Of a DNA stretch of 64,000 nucleotides, positions 17,385-27,063 are shown one piece after another. The notes under the pieces are model-generated. The model did not search any database, was not told the origin of the DNA, and was given only the letters and a program-made list of their open reading frames with translations. The stretch's first letter is position 1. Each line of letters starts with the position of its first letter. A program made the translations under genes and the position numbers. Location: contig CAVVFA010000001.1 in NCBI GenBank assembly GCA_963747345.1, forward strand, positions 868,001 through 932,000, written 5' to 3'. The stretch is from GCA-2746795 sp963747345. Its GTDB lineage: Bacteria; Chloroflexota; Anaerolineae; Promineifilales; Promineifilaceae.

Positions 17385-17569
17385 CGTATTCAACTCCCTT
17401 CGTCGAAGATTTAAATCACGGGGAAGTATACAACAGAATGCGGAATGCGGAACGGTGAATGCAGAGTGTGGTTGTCCTTTGTCGAAAAATAACGATACCC
17501 GTACAATCCCCCACACGAGCCCATTCGCCTCACAATAAATTTCCGCGAGTGGCAAAAGGAGTAATTCCC
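17385..17569. other. Divergent spacer galK / kamA
   Basis: 185 bases holding the two promoters by position. Repeated GAATGCGG words (17,433-17,460) are the main structure; no convincing -35/-10 pair was found. The AAAAGGAG at 17,553 is the ribosome binding site of the aminomutase gene. Confidence 0.4.
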
Positions 17570-18991
17570 ATGACAAAAGCAACCCCCATTACCGAAACCG
17601 TCCATACCCGCGCTTCCTATTGGCACGACATCCCCGACGAAAAATGGATGGATTGGCGCTGGCAAATGAGCAACCGCCTCAACAGCGTTGAAGAGCTAGA
17701 CCGCGTTATCAAGTTGACCGATTCCGAACGCGAAGCCCTCAGCACCGAAGGTCTTTTCCGCGTCGATGTCACCCCCTACTTCGCCAGCCTCATCGACCCT
17801 GACGACCCCAACTGTCCCGTACGCAAACAAATCATCCCCACCGCCCGCGAAATGGTCCCTTTCGAGTCTATGATGGAAGATTCCCTGGCTGAGGATAAAC
17901 ATTCTCCTGTGCCTGGGCTGGTTCACCGTTATCCCGACCGCGTGTTGATGCTCGTCACCACCCAATGCGCCAGTTACTGCCGCTACTGCACCCGCAGCCG
18001 CATCGTCGGCGATCCGACGCAAACCTTCAGCCGCAGTGATTTTGATGCTCAAATCGAATACATCGAAAACACCCCCCAAATCCGGGATGTGCTGCTCTCC
18101 GGCGGCGACCCGATGGTTTTGGCGCCTAAATTGCTCGATATGATTCTAGGCCGCCTTCGGGCTATTCCTCATGTGGAAATCATTCGTATTGGCTCACGGG
18201 TTCCCGTCTTCCTGCCCATGCGCATTACGCAAGAGTTTTGCGACATGGTGGAAAAGTATCACCCCTTGTGGCTCAATATCCATGTCAATCATCCCAAAGA
18301 AATCACTCCTGAACTGGCTGCCGCCTGCGACCGCCTTACACGAGCTGGTGTGCCGTTGGGCAATCAAAGTGTGCTTCTGGCGGGTGTCAACGACTCTGTA
18401 CATATCCAACGCAAACTGGTTCATGACCTGGTTAAAATTCGGGTACGACCCTATTACCTGTACCAATGTGATCTGGTGGCTGGCTCCGGCCATCTACGCA
18501 CCACCGTCTCCAAAGGGATTGAAATCATGGAAGGATTGCGCGGCCATACTTCGGGCTATGCTGTGCCGACGTATGTGGTCGATGCCCCAGGTGGTGGCGG
18601 CAAGATTCCGGTCATGCCGAATTATGTGATTTCGCAAGGGCCAGGGCGTGTGGTGCTGCGTAACTTTGAAGGCTTCATCACCACTTATCGAGAACCGCTG
18701 GACTACGATCCAGACGCCATCAAACCGCAAGAAGCGCTGTATGCCCCACGTCCCGAAGCCAGGGCAGGAAGGTATTACCGGCCTGCTTGGCGGGCGAGCG
18801 TATGTATATCGCAGCCAGAAGGCTTCGATGTCACCCGCGCTCGTGGTGGCGCAGAACATCGTCTCCGCAGTGGCGAAAAGGCCGACAAATGGCAGCCGCT
18901 GGGCATTGGCTCTATTGAGCAAGCGCAGCCTAAACCTCAACCTCAATTGTCAGATGCTACAGATGGGGAAAAGCCGGAATTAGAGGGGTGA
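17570..18991 (+). CDS. kamA: Lysine 2,3-aminomutase-family radical SAM protein
   Basis: 473 residues. The radical SAM cluster motif is CASYCRYCTRSR (CxxxCxxC) near residue 130, followed by LLSGGDPMVL, and NIHVNHPKEIT further on, all standard for the KamA/glutamate aminomutase group. The PLP lysine is probably in the GGGGKIPVMPNY segment near residue 345. Forms beta-lysine (often an osmolyte) or beta-glutamate. The region 18,745-18,830 is read in the wrong frame: the +1 frame gives GQEGITGLLGG, the family C-terminus, before the original frame resumes at EGFDVTRARGG. So two compensating indels are likely. The ATG start has a good ribosome binding site. Confidence 0.88.
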   Translation: MTKATPITETVHTRASYWHDIPDEKWMDWRWQMSNRLNSVEELDRVIKLTDSEREALSTEGLFRVDVTPYFASLIDPDDPNCPVRKQIIPTAREMVPFESMMEDSLAEDKHSPVPGLVHRYPDRVLMLVTTQCASYCRYCTRSRIVGDPTQTFSRSDFDAQIEYIENTPQIRDVLLSGGDPMVLAPKLLDMILGRLRAIPHVEIIRIGSRVPVFLPMRITQEFCDMVEKYHPLWLNIHVNHPKEITPELAAACDRLTRAGVPLGNQSVLLAGVNDSVHIQRKLVHDLVKIRVRPYYLYQCDLVAGSGHLRTTVSKGIEIMEGLRGHTSGYAVPTYVVDAPGGGGKIPVMPNYVISQGPGRVVLRNFEGFITTYREPLDYDPDAIKPQEALYAPRPEARAGRYYRPAWRASVCISQPEGFDVTRARGGAEHRLRSGEKADKWQPLGIGSIEQAQPKPQPQLSDATDGEKPELEG

Positions 18992-19062
18992 TCGGTAATC
19001 GGTGATCGGTAATCGGTTTACGTACCGTTCACTGTTCACTGATTACTGTTTACCGATGTATT
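18992..19062. repeat. Intergenic repeat of CGGTAATCGGTGAT / CACTGTT words
   Basis: Words GGTGATCGGTAATC repeated on the left, ACTGTTCACTGATTACTG on the right; ATCGGTAA (left) pairs with TTACCGAT (right). It sits between the convergent aminomutase and patatin genes and covers the last codons of the patatin. Confidence 0.6.
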
Positions 19063-19860
19063 AAAAAGGGATTGTGCCAAATCATCCGCCGGCACACGCA
19101 ATTGGCCGAGCGCGGCCTGGATGGCAGGTAATGCTTGGCGCGTGGCTTCCGCCCCGAGGTTGATGAACTCTTGGGTTTTGGAGAAGCGATGGTAGGCGTG
19201 GCCTGAAATATCTGGCACAATGAGGCAGTCGGCGTTTTCTACGCGGCCACCGGAATGGCGCACCATCATCTCGATGGATTGCAAGCCGATACCCAAGGCC
19301 CCCATGCGCCGGTAATTGGATGGCACGAAGATATCGACGCCAATGACGTAGTCGGCTCCCATGTCGCGCACCACGTCCACCGGCAGGTTGTCAAAGATAC
19401 CGCCATCAGAAAGCAAACGGCCGTTTACCTCAACAGGCGTCACTAATCCCGGCACAGAACAGCTGGCACGAACGGCCGTTGCCACAGAACCTTCCCGCAG
19501 CACCACCATTCTGCCCAGTTCCATGTCGGCTGTCACCGCCGCAAAAGGCACGGCCAAATCCTGAATATCCACATCGCCTATAAAATTTTTAAACCAGGGT
19601 TCTATCCGCGCAAAGTCAATGAGACCATACTTGGACAGGGTGAGGCGGGACAAATCTTTCCAGCTTGTAGACAAAGACATGGCGATTAACCGGTCAATGG
19701 GCAGCCCCGCACAGTAAGCGGCACCCACCAGAGAGCCAACACTGGTTCCCGCCACCATATCAATCGGGATGCCAGCCTCTATCAGCACAGACAGCACCCC
19801 CACATGCACAGTGCCGCGTGCGCCTCCACCACTTAATGCCAGGCCAATTTTAGGTTTCAT
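19036..19860 (-). CDS. Patatin-like phospholipase
   Basis: About 274 residues. Patatin catalytic elements are complete: oxyanion loop GGGARG near residue 10, the nucleophile elbow GTSVGS near residue 40 and the catalytic Asp in SDGGIFDNLP near residue 155. Probably a cytoplasmic or membrane-associated serine acylhydrolase of the RssA/NTE type; there is no signal peptide. The start at 19,860 (MKPKIGLALSGGG) is preferred because the longer version would begin inside a repeat hairpin. Its C-terminal codons run through the neighbouring repeat. Palindromes are at 19,420 and 19,472. A second, unrelated-looking patatin lies at 22,046. Confidence 0.88.
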   Translation of the reverse strand: MKPKIGLALSGGGARGTVHVGVLSVLIEAGIPIDMVAGTSVGSLVGAAYCAGLPIDRLIAMSLSTSWKDLSRLTLSKYGLIDFARIEPWFKNFIGDVDIQDLAVPFAAVTADMELGRMVVLREGSVATAVRASCSVPGLVTPVEVNGRLLSDGGIFDNLPVDVVRDMGADYVIGVDIFVPSNYRRMGALGIGLQSIEMMVRHSGGRVENADCLIVPDISGHAYHRFSKTQEFINLGAEATRQALPAIQAALGQLRVPADDLAQSLFNTSVNSNQ

Positions 19861-19867
19861 ACTTCGT

Positions 19868-19932
19868 AAAAGGATAGAGGATGGAGCAAGAGCAAGAGTC
19901 AACCTCTTGCTCTCGCTCTATCCTCTCGCTAA
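19868..19932. repeat. Intergenic hairpin of GAGCAAGAG words
   Basis: AGGATAGAGGATGGAGCAAGAG on the left is mirrored by CTCTTGCTCTCGCTCTATCCT on the right. It lies between the alcohol dehydrogenase stop and the patatin start. The same word family recurs at 46,315. Confidence 0.75.
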
Positions 19933-21099
19933 AAGTCTACAGAACGGCCGTTATACGCAGCTAACAACAGCTTCTCAATTTCCGGGGTATCGGGGATACG
20001 CGGGGACATGAGCGTGTTGGCGTCATAATCGACGTGTTCGACGAGCATGGGCAGCGCTTCTTCAAAGTCAGCAGGCGCAATACCTGCCGCTTGCAGCGAT
20101 TTAGGCTCGTCGATTTCGTCAAGCAGGTGGTAAATGGCGTCTACCAAACTGGCGGCGCTTTCAGCTTCGTCTTGGGCGGGCAGATGCAGCAGTTGGGCAA
20201 TGTCACGATACCGACCCAGGCCAGCATGGGCGATGAATTGGATGGTAATGGGGAGGAAAACGGCCGTTATCCTGCCATGTGGTATCTGCTTAAACACCCC
20301 CCCCGCACTGTGTCCCAGCGCATGAGCCAGCGCCACCTGACTGTTGCCGAGTACCATACCGGCAATACTGGCCGCATTCGCCATTTTCTCCCGCGCTTCC
20401 ATATCGGCTGCGCCGTTGGCGACAGCTCGAGGTAAATAATCAAACACCATCCGAATCGCCTGCAAACAAAGCCCATCCGTAAAATCATTGGCCCAGTTAC
20501 AGGTATACGCTTCAATGGCGTGAGTCAGCACATCAATTCCCGTATCGGCCGTAATTTGCCGGGGCAAGCTGCGCTGTAAACGCCGGGTCTACAATCGCTA
20601 AATCAGGCGTGACCTCCCGCGAACCGAGCGTCAACTTCCGTTTCTCCTCAGTATCCGTGAGCACAATGCCATAATTCGATTCTGAGCCCGTACCGGCCGT
20701 GGTGGGGATACAAATCAAGCGGGCTTTTTGGCGTAAAATCAACTCGTCAAACGGGTTGATTTCTGCTGGTTCGATATCTGGATGTTCATACAAAATCCAC
20801 ATCGCCTTCGCCGCGTCCATACTGGAACCACCGCCCAGGCCAATCACCCAATCCGGCGCAAAAGCCATCATCGCCTGTGCGCCACGCTTAACAGTTTGGA
20901 TGGATGGGTCTGGCTCCACATCCGTAAACACCTGGCTATCAATTCCGGCTAGTGACAACTGCGTTTGCACCGTTGCCACAAATCCCAATTGTTGAATATT
21001 TTCATCGGTGACGATAAAGGCGCGTTTGCCTTGCAAAGTCGCCAGCCGAGAAAGCGCATCTTCACCAAAACTAAATTCAGGACATCTAAAAAACCACAT
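19929..21099 (-). CDS. Iron-containing alcohol dehydrogenase, frameshifted
   Basis: About 390 residues after correcting one frameshift near 20,550-20,565. NAD-binding GLGGGSSMDAAK near residue 95, then IPTTAGTGSE near residue 140. The Fe-binding histidines are in the second half (DVLTHAIEAY and ALGHSAGGVF, HGRITAVFLP). Group III metal-dependent alcohol dehydrogenase oxidising primary or secondary alcohols; the substrate is not determined. The break falls between AFTAQLAP and the expected RQITADTG. The start at 21,099 (MWFFRCPEFSFGEDAL) resembles family N-termini. Palindromes are at 19,943 and 20,259. Confidence 0.85.
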
Positions 21100-21216
21100 A
21101 ATTTTCTATCAAAGAGACTATTCAGGTATTGCCTCTCATACCCGCGAAGGCGCGTATCCAGCCTAATGACCTGTATAAGTACCAAATTCCTACACTGGGA
21201 CAATACTCGCTTTTTA

Positions 21217-21243
21217 GTGTAGCCGCGGCATCCTTGCCGCGTA
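21217..21243. repeat. REP-like palindrome GTAGCCGCGGCATCC
   Basis: GTGTAGCCGCGGCATCCTTGCCGCG folds on itself and matches the minus-strand sequence at 12,272-12,298. A shorter relative, GTAGCCGCGACTAC, is seen near 41,491. A further palindromic fragment, CCCGCGAAGGCGCG, lies at 21,140-21,153. Confidence 0.55.
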
Positions 21244-21263
21244 CAAATTGCCGATAATGGGAA

Positions 21264-21674
21264 TTATTTAGGCCATTCAGTATCAATGGCTGCCGTGCAG
21301 TTGACCAGTTCAATAGCCGCTTTAGGGGCTTTCATGATCTTCATCATATTGCCTTTGAGCTTCAGTTGACGGGTCATCATGCCTTTGATGGGGTCTAGCT
21401 CTTGTCCCACAACTTTCTGCCACACATCAACCGGCGCCGACATGACAAAAGCGGGTTCTTTTTCGCTGGCATCTTTCACTTCAAACGCATCCCGACATTC
21501 ACCATGCCACAGATCCATATACATGTAAACATCTTCGGGAATGGCACCCCCTTTGCTCACCACAAAGTAAAAATCGCCTTCCCAGGTTTTAGCCGCTTCT
21601 CGGTAGCCTTCGCTGCCGTTTAGCTCGCTTTGTAATGCTTTGATCCATGCTTCGGTTGCAAATTTTGTTCCCAT
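21264..21674 (-). CDS. SCP2 sterol-binding domain protein
   Basis: 136 residues. The sequence pattern (WEGDFYFVV, an acidic central segment, then the PIKGMMTRQLKLKGNMMKIMK helix-strand near the C-terminus) fits the SCP2/sterol carrier fold. The LKLKGN segment is a common SCP2 mark. Such proteins bind acyl-CoA or other lipids and often accompany beta-oxidation or alkyl-chain metabolism. The start at 21,674 has GGAGGGAAACACC before it. It is monocistronic by position, read away from the second patatin gene. Confidence 0.75.
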   Translation of the reverse strand: MGTKFATEAWIKALQSELNGSEGYREAAKTWEGDFYFVVSKGGAIPEDVYMYMDLWHGECRDAFEVKDASEKEPAFVMSAPVDVWQKVVGQELDPIKGMMTRQLKLKGNMMKIMKAPKAAIELVNCTAAIDTEWPK

Positions 21675-21826
21675 GGTGTTTCCCTCCAAAAGGTTAATGG
21701 TGTGTATCCTAAAAGTCGTGGTTTTCTCGAAGGAATCAGCAATAAATCAACTAATCTTCTCCAGTAATTATTGCGAATTGCCTCTGAGTTAAAGATAGCA
21801 CAGCCATATCCTTTTGTCACCTATTG

Positions 21827-21947
21827 CCCTGTTCTGGGGTGCGCGGAAATTCTGTTGACGCTGAGCAGGGCACGCCCACGTGCCCGTTTGCACGTGGGCG
21901 TGCAAACTCCTCCAATCAACAAAAACGCCGCGCACCCCCCTGTTCTG
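21827..21947. mobile_element. MITE-like element with perfect terminal inverted and direct repeats
   Basis: A 101-base core (21,837-21,937) starts GGGTGCGCGG and ends CCGCGCACCC, a perfect 10-base terminal inverted repeat. It is flanked on both sides, with no gap, by the direct repeat CCCTGTTCTG (21,827-21,836 and 21,938-21,947). Inside, GCACGCCCACGTG and CACGTGGGCGTGC form a second stem and TGTTGA/TCAACA a third, so almost the whole core folds. No coding capacity. The arrangement is that of a non-autonomous transposon with a 10-base target duplication. Confidence 0.6.
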
Positions 21948-21965
21948 TGTTGTACATTAATGCTG

Positions 21966-21994
21966 TCAGCATATGTGCTGAATCAGGTTATAAT
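21966..21994 (+). promoter_or_regulatory. Probable promoter with operator-like palindrome before the second patatin gene
   Basis: A -10 match TATAAT (21,989-21,994) lies 52 bases before the ATG. Where a -35 box would be, the palindrome TCAGCATATGTGCTGA (arms TCAGCA and TGCTGA) occupies 21,966-21,981, so a regulator bound there would block polymerase. The -35 hexamer itself is poor. Confidence 0.4.
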
Positions 21995-22045
21995 GAGAAC
22001 AGTTCAAACAGTGAAAAAAGCATATTGACGTAAGCGGGAGCAACG

Positions 22046-23332
22046 ATGAGTAGTCCAACAAATTTCACACACAATAACGAGCAACTGGTACGTCCGCGCG
22101 CAAAAACAGCCCTGGTTTTAGCCGGGGGTGGCTTAACCGGCATGGTTTATGAAATTGGGGCGCTACGCGCCATGAATGATCTGCTCGTGCATCATACAGT
22201 CAATGATGTTGACCTATTTGTAGGCACGAGCGCCGGCTCTTTGGTGGCGGCAGGTTTAGCCAATGGCATTGCCCCAGAAACGATGATGCAAGCTATTGAT
22301 GGATCAGTGATGCGCCGCGATATTATGCGCTTTAATACCAGCGAGATTGTGCGTCGCAGCCTGGGTCTACCGAAGAAAACAGTTCAAGCCTGGCTTCATT
22401 ATTTACGCAACCACAAAGATATGACAATGTTTGATATGTTGTGGTTTATGCTAGAGGGCTTACCATCTGCCTTTTATGACAGTAATGCGGTTAACAAGTA
22501 CCTGGAACGGATGATTGCCAAACTAGGCGGCGATAATGATTTCGAGAAAATTGCCAAGGAATTGTTTATCATCGCCACCAATCTTGACACAGGTAAACGG
22601 GCGGTTTTTAGCAAATATGATGAGCCGAAGATAACTGTTTCCCAAGCTGTAGCCGCGTCTTCCGCCGTACCCATGATGTATAAGCCCGTTCGTATCGGGG
22701 ATGCAGAGTATGTCGATGGCGGTTTACGGGGCAATGCCAGCATTGATGTGGCCATTGAACATGGCGCAAAGCTTATTTTATGTATCAATCCGCTCGTGCC
22801 GTTTGATGCCACACAGGCACAGATTCCATTTTTAGGGCCAGAAGGAAATGGGGATAAACATCACTTTTTAAGTGAGAAGGGAATGCAGGCGATTGCCAAC
22901 CAGGTATTCCGTACCGTCTCCCATTCAGCACTCCATTATCACATCAAGCAGCTCAAGCGCACACATCCAGAAGTTGATATTATTCTCATTGAACCTCGTC
23001 CAGATGATTACCAGATGCATTTTTATAATATTATGCGTTTTTCGGCGCGGCTCATTATTGCCCAGCATGGGTATGAATCGGCCACCTTGGGCATGGCCGC
23101 AGAGTATCCTCATGTCAAGGATGTTTTGGCACGCCATGGTATTCCGTTAAGCCGAAGATTTGTGATTGAAGAGCTGGCAGCGATACATGAGTCTAATTAT
23201 GATCTTGAGGTAGTGCGGGAGGTGTTGGAGAAACGGCCGTTACCCAAAGCAGAAGAATCGCGGTCGGCACTCACTCAACTGGGGGCGGCACTGGACGAAC
23301 TGGATACCGTGCTTTCAACGACAAATTCGTGA
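22046..23332 (+). CDS. Patatin-like phospholipase family protein
   Basis: 428 residues. GGGLTGMVYEIGAL near residue 28 is the oxyanion loop, GTSAGSLVAAG near residue 60 carries the nucleophile serine, and DGGLRGNASIDVAIE near residue 230 the catalytic aspartate. The C-terminal 120 residues (after the HALHYHIKQLKRTHPEVD region) are an extension not needed for catalysis. No signal peptide. A serine lipase/acyltransferase is expected; the substrate is unknown. The ribosome binding site GGGAG precedes the ATG. Its last 58 bases overlap the end of the convergent O-antigen ligase gene. Confidence 0.87.
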   Translation: MSSPTNFTHNNEQLVRPRAKTALVLAGGGLTGMVYEIGALRAMNDLLVHHTVNDVDLFVGTSAGSLVAAGLANGIAPETMMQAIDGSVMRRDIMRFNTSEIVRRSLGLPKKTVQAWLHYLRNHKDMTMFDMLWFMLEGLPSAFYDSNAVNKYLERMIAKLGGDNDFEKIAKELFIIATNLDTGKRAVFSKYDEPKITVSQAVAASSAVPMMYKPVRIGDAEYVDGGLRGNASIDVAIEHGAKLILCINPLVPFDATQAQIPFLGPEGNGDKHHFLSEKGMQAIANQVFRTVSHSALHYHIKQLKRTHPEVDIILIEPRPDDYQMHFYNIMRFSARLIIAQHGYESATLGMAAEYPHVKDVLARHGIPLSRRFVIEELAAIHESNYDLEVVREVLEKRPLPKAEESRSALTQLGAALDELDTVLSTTNS

Positions 23333-24628
23333 TCCAAGTCTGAGGCAGGTTCTGGTTGAGATAGTTTGAACATGGCGGTGAGCAGTCCTAATGCTATCCA
23401 AAAACTCAAACCAGTTTTAGAGCCTAGTGCCAGGGCATCTGTTAGACCATACGTGTGCAGTGCCGCAAAACTGGCGAGGATTCCTAGTGAAAACGGCCGT
23501 AATGCCTTGCTACGTTTCGCAGTTTGCCATCCAATACCCACCGCAATCATCAAGATAGATAGATAGGTGATCAGACCGGGGATGCCCACATCCAGTGCCG
23601 TTTGCAAGAAGATGTTGTGAGCATGGGCGATGTCATAATCAGGAGGCACATTCAGCGGATAAAGGCGGCGAACGACATGCCGAAAGGTGCCCAGACCGGT
23701 GCCTGTGAATGAGAAATCGCTTGACGCCATCAACCCCCATCGCCACACTTCCTGTCGAAATCCGATGGAACCTAAATCACCAACGGCCGTTTCTTCAGCT
23801 TGACCAGGATCATCCCAAATAGACTGGATTCTCTCTGGTCCGAGAGCGAATACGCCAGCAATGCCTGCCAACAAAATGACACCAACCGCCCCCCACATCA
23901 CCCAGCGCTGCCGCGACTTTGGCAGAACCGCGCCCCACAAAATAAGCAAGACCAATACCCCGCCAATCGCCCCAATCCAGCCGCTGCGTGATTGGGTGAG
24001 GAGGAGAATGGCGGTGGTGAAGAGGGTGAGAACGGCCGTTCCCCCCAACAATAATTTCCGATGCGCAGAAGGTCGCCAGCCAATAAGCAGGGACAGCAAA
24101 AAGGGGAAATAGATGAGCAAGGTTCCGGCCAACTGATTCGGCTGCACGCCAGTGTCAGAACCAGGCAATTGCAAAATTTGGGAAGGCAGTGCTTGTAAAA
24201 TCGCAGAAATCCCAGGCACTTTAAAAAGCCAGTTGGTACTGAGAATACCAATCGCCGCAAAGCCAAGACCGAGTACCCCCCAGAAGATGAAACCGAAGAT
24301 AGAGGGAAGAACGGCCGTTTATCGCCCGACTCAAGAACACCCACCAGGCAAAACCCAACATCAGCCCCGTAAACTTAGGCAGCGTCAGCTCCGGGTCAGC
24401 CGTCACCAGCACCGCCACGCCCACCAGCAGCCACCACACCAGCCAAGACACGTTAAAGGGAGACGGTTTGGGTGGGCGGATGAGATAGAAGAGGGCGAGG
24501 AGGGAGAGGGAAACGGCCGTTAGGATTGGGAAAAGCAAAGGGAAAACAAAAAAAGGAAGAACAATAAATAAACCTACCGCTTCAACGATAAACCAAAACT
24601 CCTTCTCAATCTTGTCAGGCAAAGACAC
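23275..24628 (-). CDS. O-antigen ligase (Wzy/WaaL) family membrane protein, frameshifted
   Basis: About 450 residues over a frame break near 24,220-24,300. Many hydrophobic helices. The second half carries the Wzy_C pattern: LTQSRSGWIGAIGG, then RQEVWRWGLMASSDFSFTGTGLGTFRHVVRRLYP and IAHAHNIFLQTALDVGIPG, where the H-N-x-F/W-L-Q segment is the conserved periplasmic loop. Attaches or polymerises O-antigen-like repeat units. It is the last gene of the polysaccharide operon. Five palindrome copies (23,493 variant, 23,782, 24,030, 24,311, 24,511) contrast with the near-absence of copies upstream in the operon. It is a paralogue of the gene at 41,882. Confidence 0.82.
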
Positions 24629-24637
24629 TATCTTATT

Positions 24638-25429
24638 TCAACTATCCACCGGAAATTTTTTAAGACCTGTTTGCTGCAAAAAAACCAACCATAAAAACCA
24701 AGGATTATATAATAGATATCGCTTCCATAAGCGCCGTGGTTCCATAAATAACCGGAACAACCATTCTAACCCTGAATTTTGCATCCAACGAGGGGCTTGA
24801 CGAACTTTTCCAGTATGAAAATCAAAGGCTGCACCAACTCCAATCAAAACGGCTGCATCGAGTGACTGCCTGTGAGATGCCATCCAAAGATCTTGTTTCG
24901 GTGTTCCCAGACCCACCCACACAATATCGGCCTTACTGTTGTTAATGTTTTCTATTACAACTTTATCTTCTTCGTCACTCAAAGGTCGAAATGGAGGTGA
25001 ATAGGTTCCAGCAACAGCCAAATCAGGAAAACGATTTTTTAAATTAGCTGCTAATTGCTCAGGGACACCTGCAGTTCCGCCATAAAAATAATGTCGATAA
25101 CCTAGTTTGTCTGATAATTTGCACAAAGCCAACATCAAATCAGGTCCGTAAACACGTTCGACAGGTTCTTGATTTCTCATTTTTGCTAACCATACTAAGG
25201 GCATTCCGTCTGGCGTAGCCATACCAGCTCCATTAACTGCCCGTCGCATAGAAGGGTTCATTTGACATTCCATAACTGTGTGTACGGTACATACAGAAAC
25301 ATAGTGACGTTCACCAGTTTCGATCCATTGTTGAATCTTAGACAATGTACCTTTTATCGTGATAGCATTAATGCTCACGCCTAATACATTAACTTTTTGG
25401 AGATTCTTATTCATTTCAACATGTCCCAT
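24638..25429 (-). CDS. WecG/TagA/CpsF-family glycosyltransferase
   Basis: 263 residues, GT26 family. Characteristic segments: TPDGMPLVWLAK near residue 73, GGTAGVPEQLAANL near residue 118, VGLGTPKQDLWMA near residue 168 and GVGAAFDFHTGKVRQAPRWM near residue 190. Transfers an N-acetylmannosamine-type or hexose residue to a lipid-linked acceptor at the membrane surface. The stop of the preceding methyltransferase gene overlaps the first ATG, and a second possible start lies 15 bases later (25,414). Codon and base use are AT-rich, as in the rest of the island core. Confidence 0.9.
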   Translation of the reverse strand: MGHVEMNKNLQKVNVLGVSINAITIKGTLSKIQQWIETGERHYVSVCTVHTVMECQMNPSMRRAVNGAGMATPDGMPLVWLAKMRNQEPVERVYGPDLMLALCKLSDKLGYRHYFYGGTAGVPEQLAANLKNRFPDLAVAGTYSPPFRPLSDEEDKVVIENINNSKADIVWVGLGTPKQDLWMASHRQSLDAAVLIGVGAAFDFHTGKVRQAPRWMQNSGLEWLFRLFMEPRRLWKRYLLYNPWFLWLVFLQQTGLKKFPVDS

Positions 25430-26055
25430 TAATTCTTGATAGCAATTAGGGACTTAGTAAAACCCCATACCTTCTCTTTAATAATTTCTGCATCAGGGAA
25501 AAGTTGTTTCATTTCTTCTTCATCCAATAAACGAATCTCTTCCATAAATTCCTGGCATTGTTTTTTACTGGGCCTCCCAATAAGCCCCCATACAGTAAAG
25601 TTCCTCAATAAATGAAGGCGGATTGCTGATGGAATAAAATGAATAAAAGGGGTTAAAAGATGTGGTTCAATAAAGAAATGACGGTTAGGAGTTTGTACAT
25701 AGTAATGTTGACTTATCCGTCTAATTTCTTTGGCAAAACTTTGTTGGTTAGACCAATTACTTAAATGCTCAATAACAGAATTACTATAAGCAATTTCAAA
25801 TGTGTCATCGGAAAAAGGTAGCTGACACCCATCTGCAACTAACCAAGTAATCTCTTGATCATCACTAACTACTGGTGTATATATATTGGCAATTGTTAAT
25901 TTAGGTATAATTGGTATCAGTTTCCAGTTGAAATGATTTCCCCCTACATCAATCACTTGTGTATTCCGAGTTAGATGAAAGAAATATGCAAATTGTTCCA
26001 TACGTTTAGTACGGAAGTGCTTTAAGATAGGTCGGTAAATATCATGAATATTCAT
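25429..26055 (-). CDS. Class I SAM-dependent methyltransferase
   Basis: 208 residues. Motif I is VIDVGGNHFNWKL near residue 34, with the acidic end DGCQLPFSDDTFEIAYSNSVIEHL near residue 74, a typical Methyltransf_11 pattern. The short C-terminal part is hydrophobic/aromatic. Probably decorates a sugar of the surface polysaccharide, judged only from its place in the operon. The 190 bases between it and the next upstream gene hold no other frame and an A-rich run after the start. Confidence 0.75.
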   Translation of the reverse strand: MNIHDIYRPILKHFRTKRMEQFAYFFHLTRNTQVIDVGGNHFNWKLIPIIPKLTIANIYTPVVSDDQEITWLVADGCQLPFSDDTFEIAYSNSVIEHLSNWSNQQSFAKEIRRISQHYYVQTPNRHFFIEPHLLTPFIHFIPSAIRLHLLRNFTVWGLIGRPSKKQCQEFMEEIRLLDEEEMKQLFPDAEIIKEKVWGFTKSLIAIKN

Positions 26056-26247
26056 AAAAAAAAACTGTGTTTCGTATTTGATAGCCTGAGTTAATCTAAG
26101 TGATCATTAACCATTATGGTGGTTAAGATCACAGTTTGCTCTATTTTGATTGAGTTCATCAATTACTCCAACTAATTACATTTTGAGTAAAGCCTGATTA
26201 ACATAAGTAAAGGGTTGATTCGTAATGTAATCAATCTCTAGGATGCT

Positions 26248-26970
26248 CTACATATTAGAATTATTATTTGAAAAGTCCAGAGCATTATTGATCCTTTTAA
26301 ATACTACATCATAATAAGCTCCACCTTGGTCTCGTGGGGCTAAGACGGCTCTAGAAAACTCTTTGAACCCTCTTGTCTCTAAAAAAATCTTAATATCCTC
26401 CAATTGACAACCACCTCTATATGCCTCAAAATCTGCTGCTTCAACTTTAATGTACTTAAAATACTGCAAAATTTCTTGCTTTGCTCCTTTTAATACTAAC
26501 AATTCTGCACCTTGAGTATCAATCACCAAGGCGTCATATTTTTCAATTTCTATTTTTTCCTGTGAAATAAAAGTCTTCAATGTTATGCTGTTTAAATCAA
26601 TAGTATGTGTATATTCCACCTGTGGCCAAATATCTTTATGACATCCAAATTCAAAGATTGACGACGATTCCCCACTATTATTAGCGATGTTAAAAGCAAT
26701 GCTTTCATTATTTTTATCTGTAATTAAGTAATTAAATGCTTGTTGACGAGGGAACGATTCAACATTTTGCTTAAGCTTAGTAAATGTATCAAATATTGGT
26801 TCAATCCAAATCACATCCACATCATACTTGGCATAACGAAATCTTTCCTGACCCAAATTTGCCCCCACATGAAGTACACCTGAAACATCACGTAAAAATG
26901 AAAAAGGAGCTCTCCCATTTACTTTATTGATAAGCCTAGTTATTTTGAGCCGATATTTTCTTAATCCCAT
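26248..26970 (-). CDS. FkbM-family methyltransferase
   Basis: 240 residues. The FkbM domain is seen in VLHVGANLGQERFRYAKYDVDVIWIEP near residue 33 and in IEKYDALVIDTQGAELLVLKGA near residue 148, where the DTQGAE (D-x-E-G-x-E-like) motif is diagnostic. O-methylates sugars or other hydroxyls. It is in the operon between a methyltransferase and a glycosyltransferase gene. AT-rich; no palindrome copies. Confidence 0.87.
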   Translation of the reverse strand: MGLRKYRLKITRLINKVNGRAPFSFLRDVSGVLHVGANLGQERFRYAKYDVDVIWIEPIFDTFTKLKQNVESFPRQQAFNYLITDKNNESIAFNIANNSGESSSIFEFGCHKDIWPQVEYTHTIDLNSITLKTFISQEKIEIEKYDALVIDTQGAELLVLKGAKQEILQYFKYIKVEAADFEAYRGGCQLEDIKIFLETRGFKEFSRAVLAPRDQGGAYYDVVFKRINNALDFSNNNSNM

Positions 26971-27063
26971 TTATTATCCAATGCCTTAAAACAACATAAA
27001 AGAAGACTTCAATCGTGATTCATGCTGATTTTAACTCAATTTTTTTCGACTTTATAAATGATT

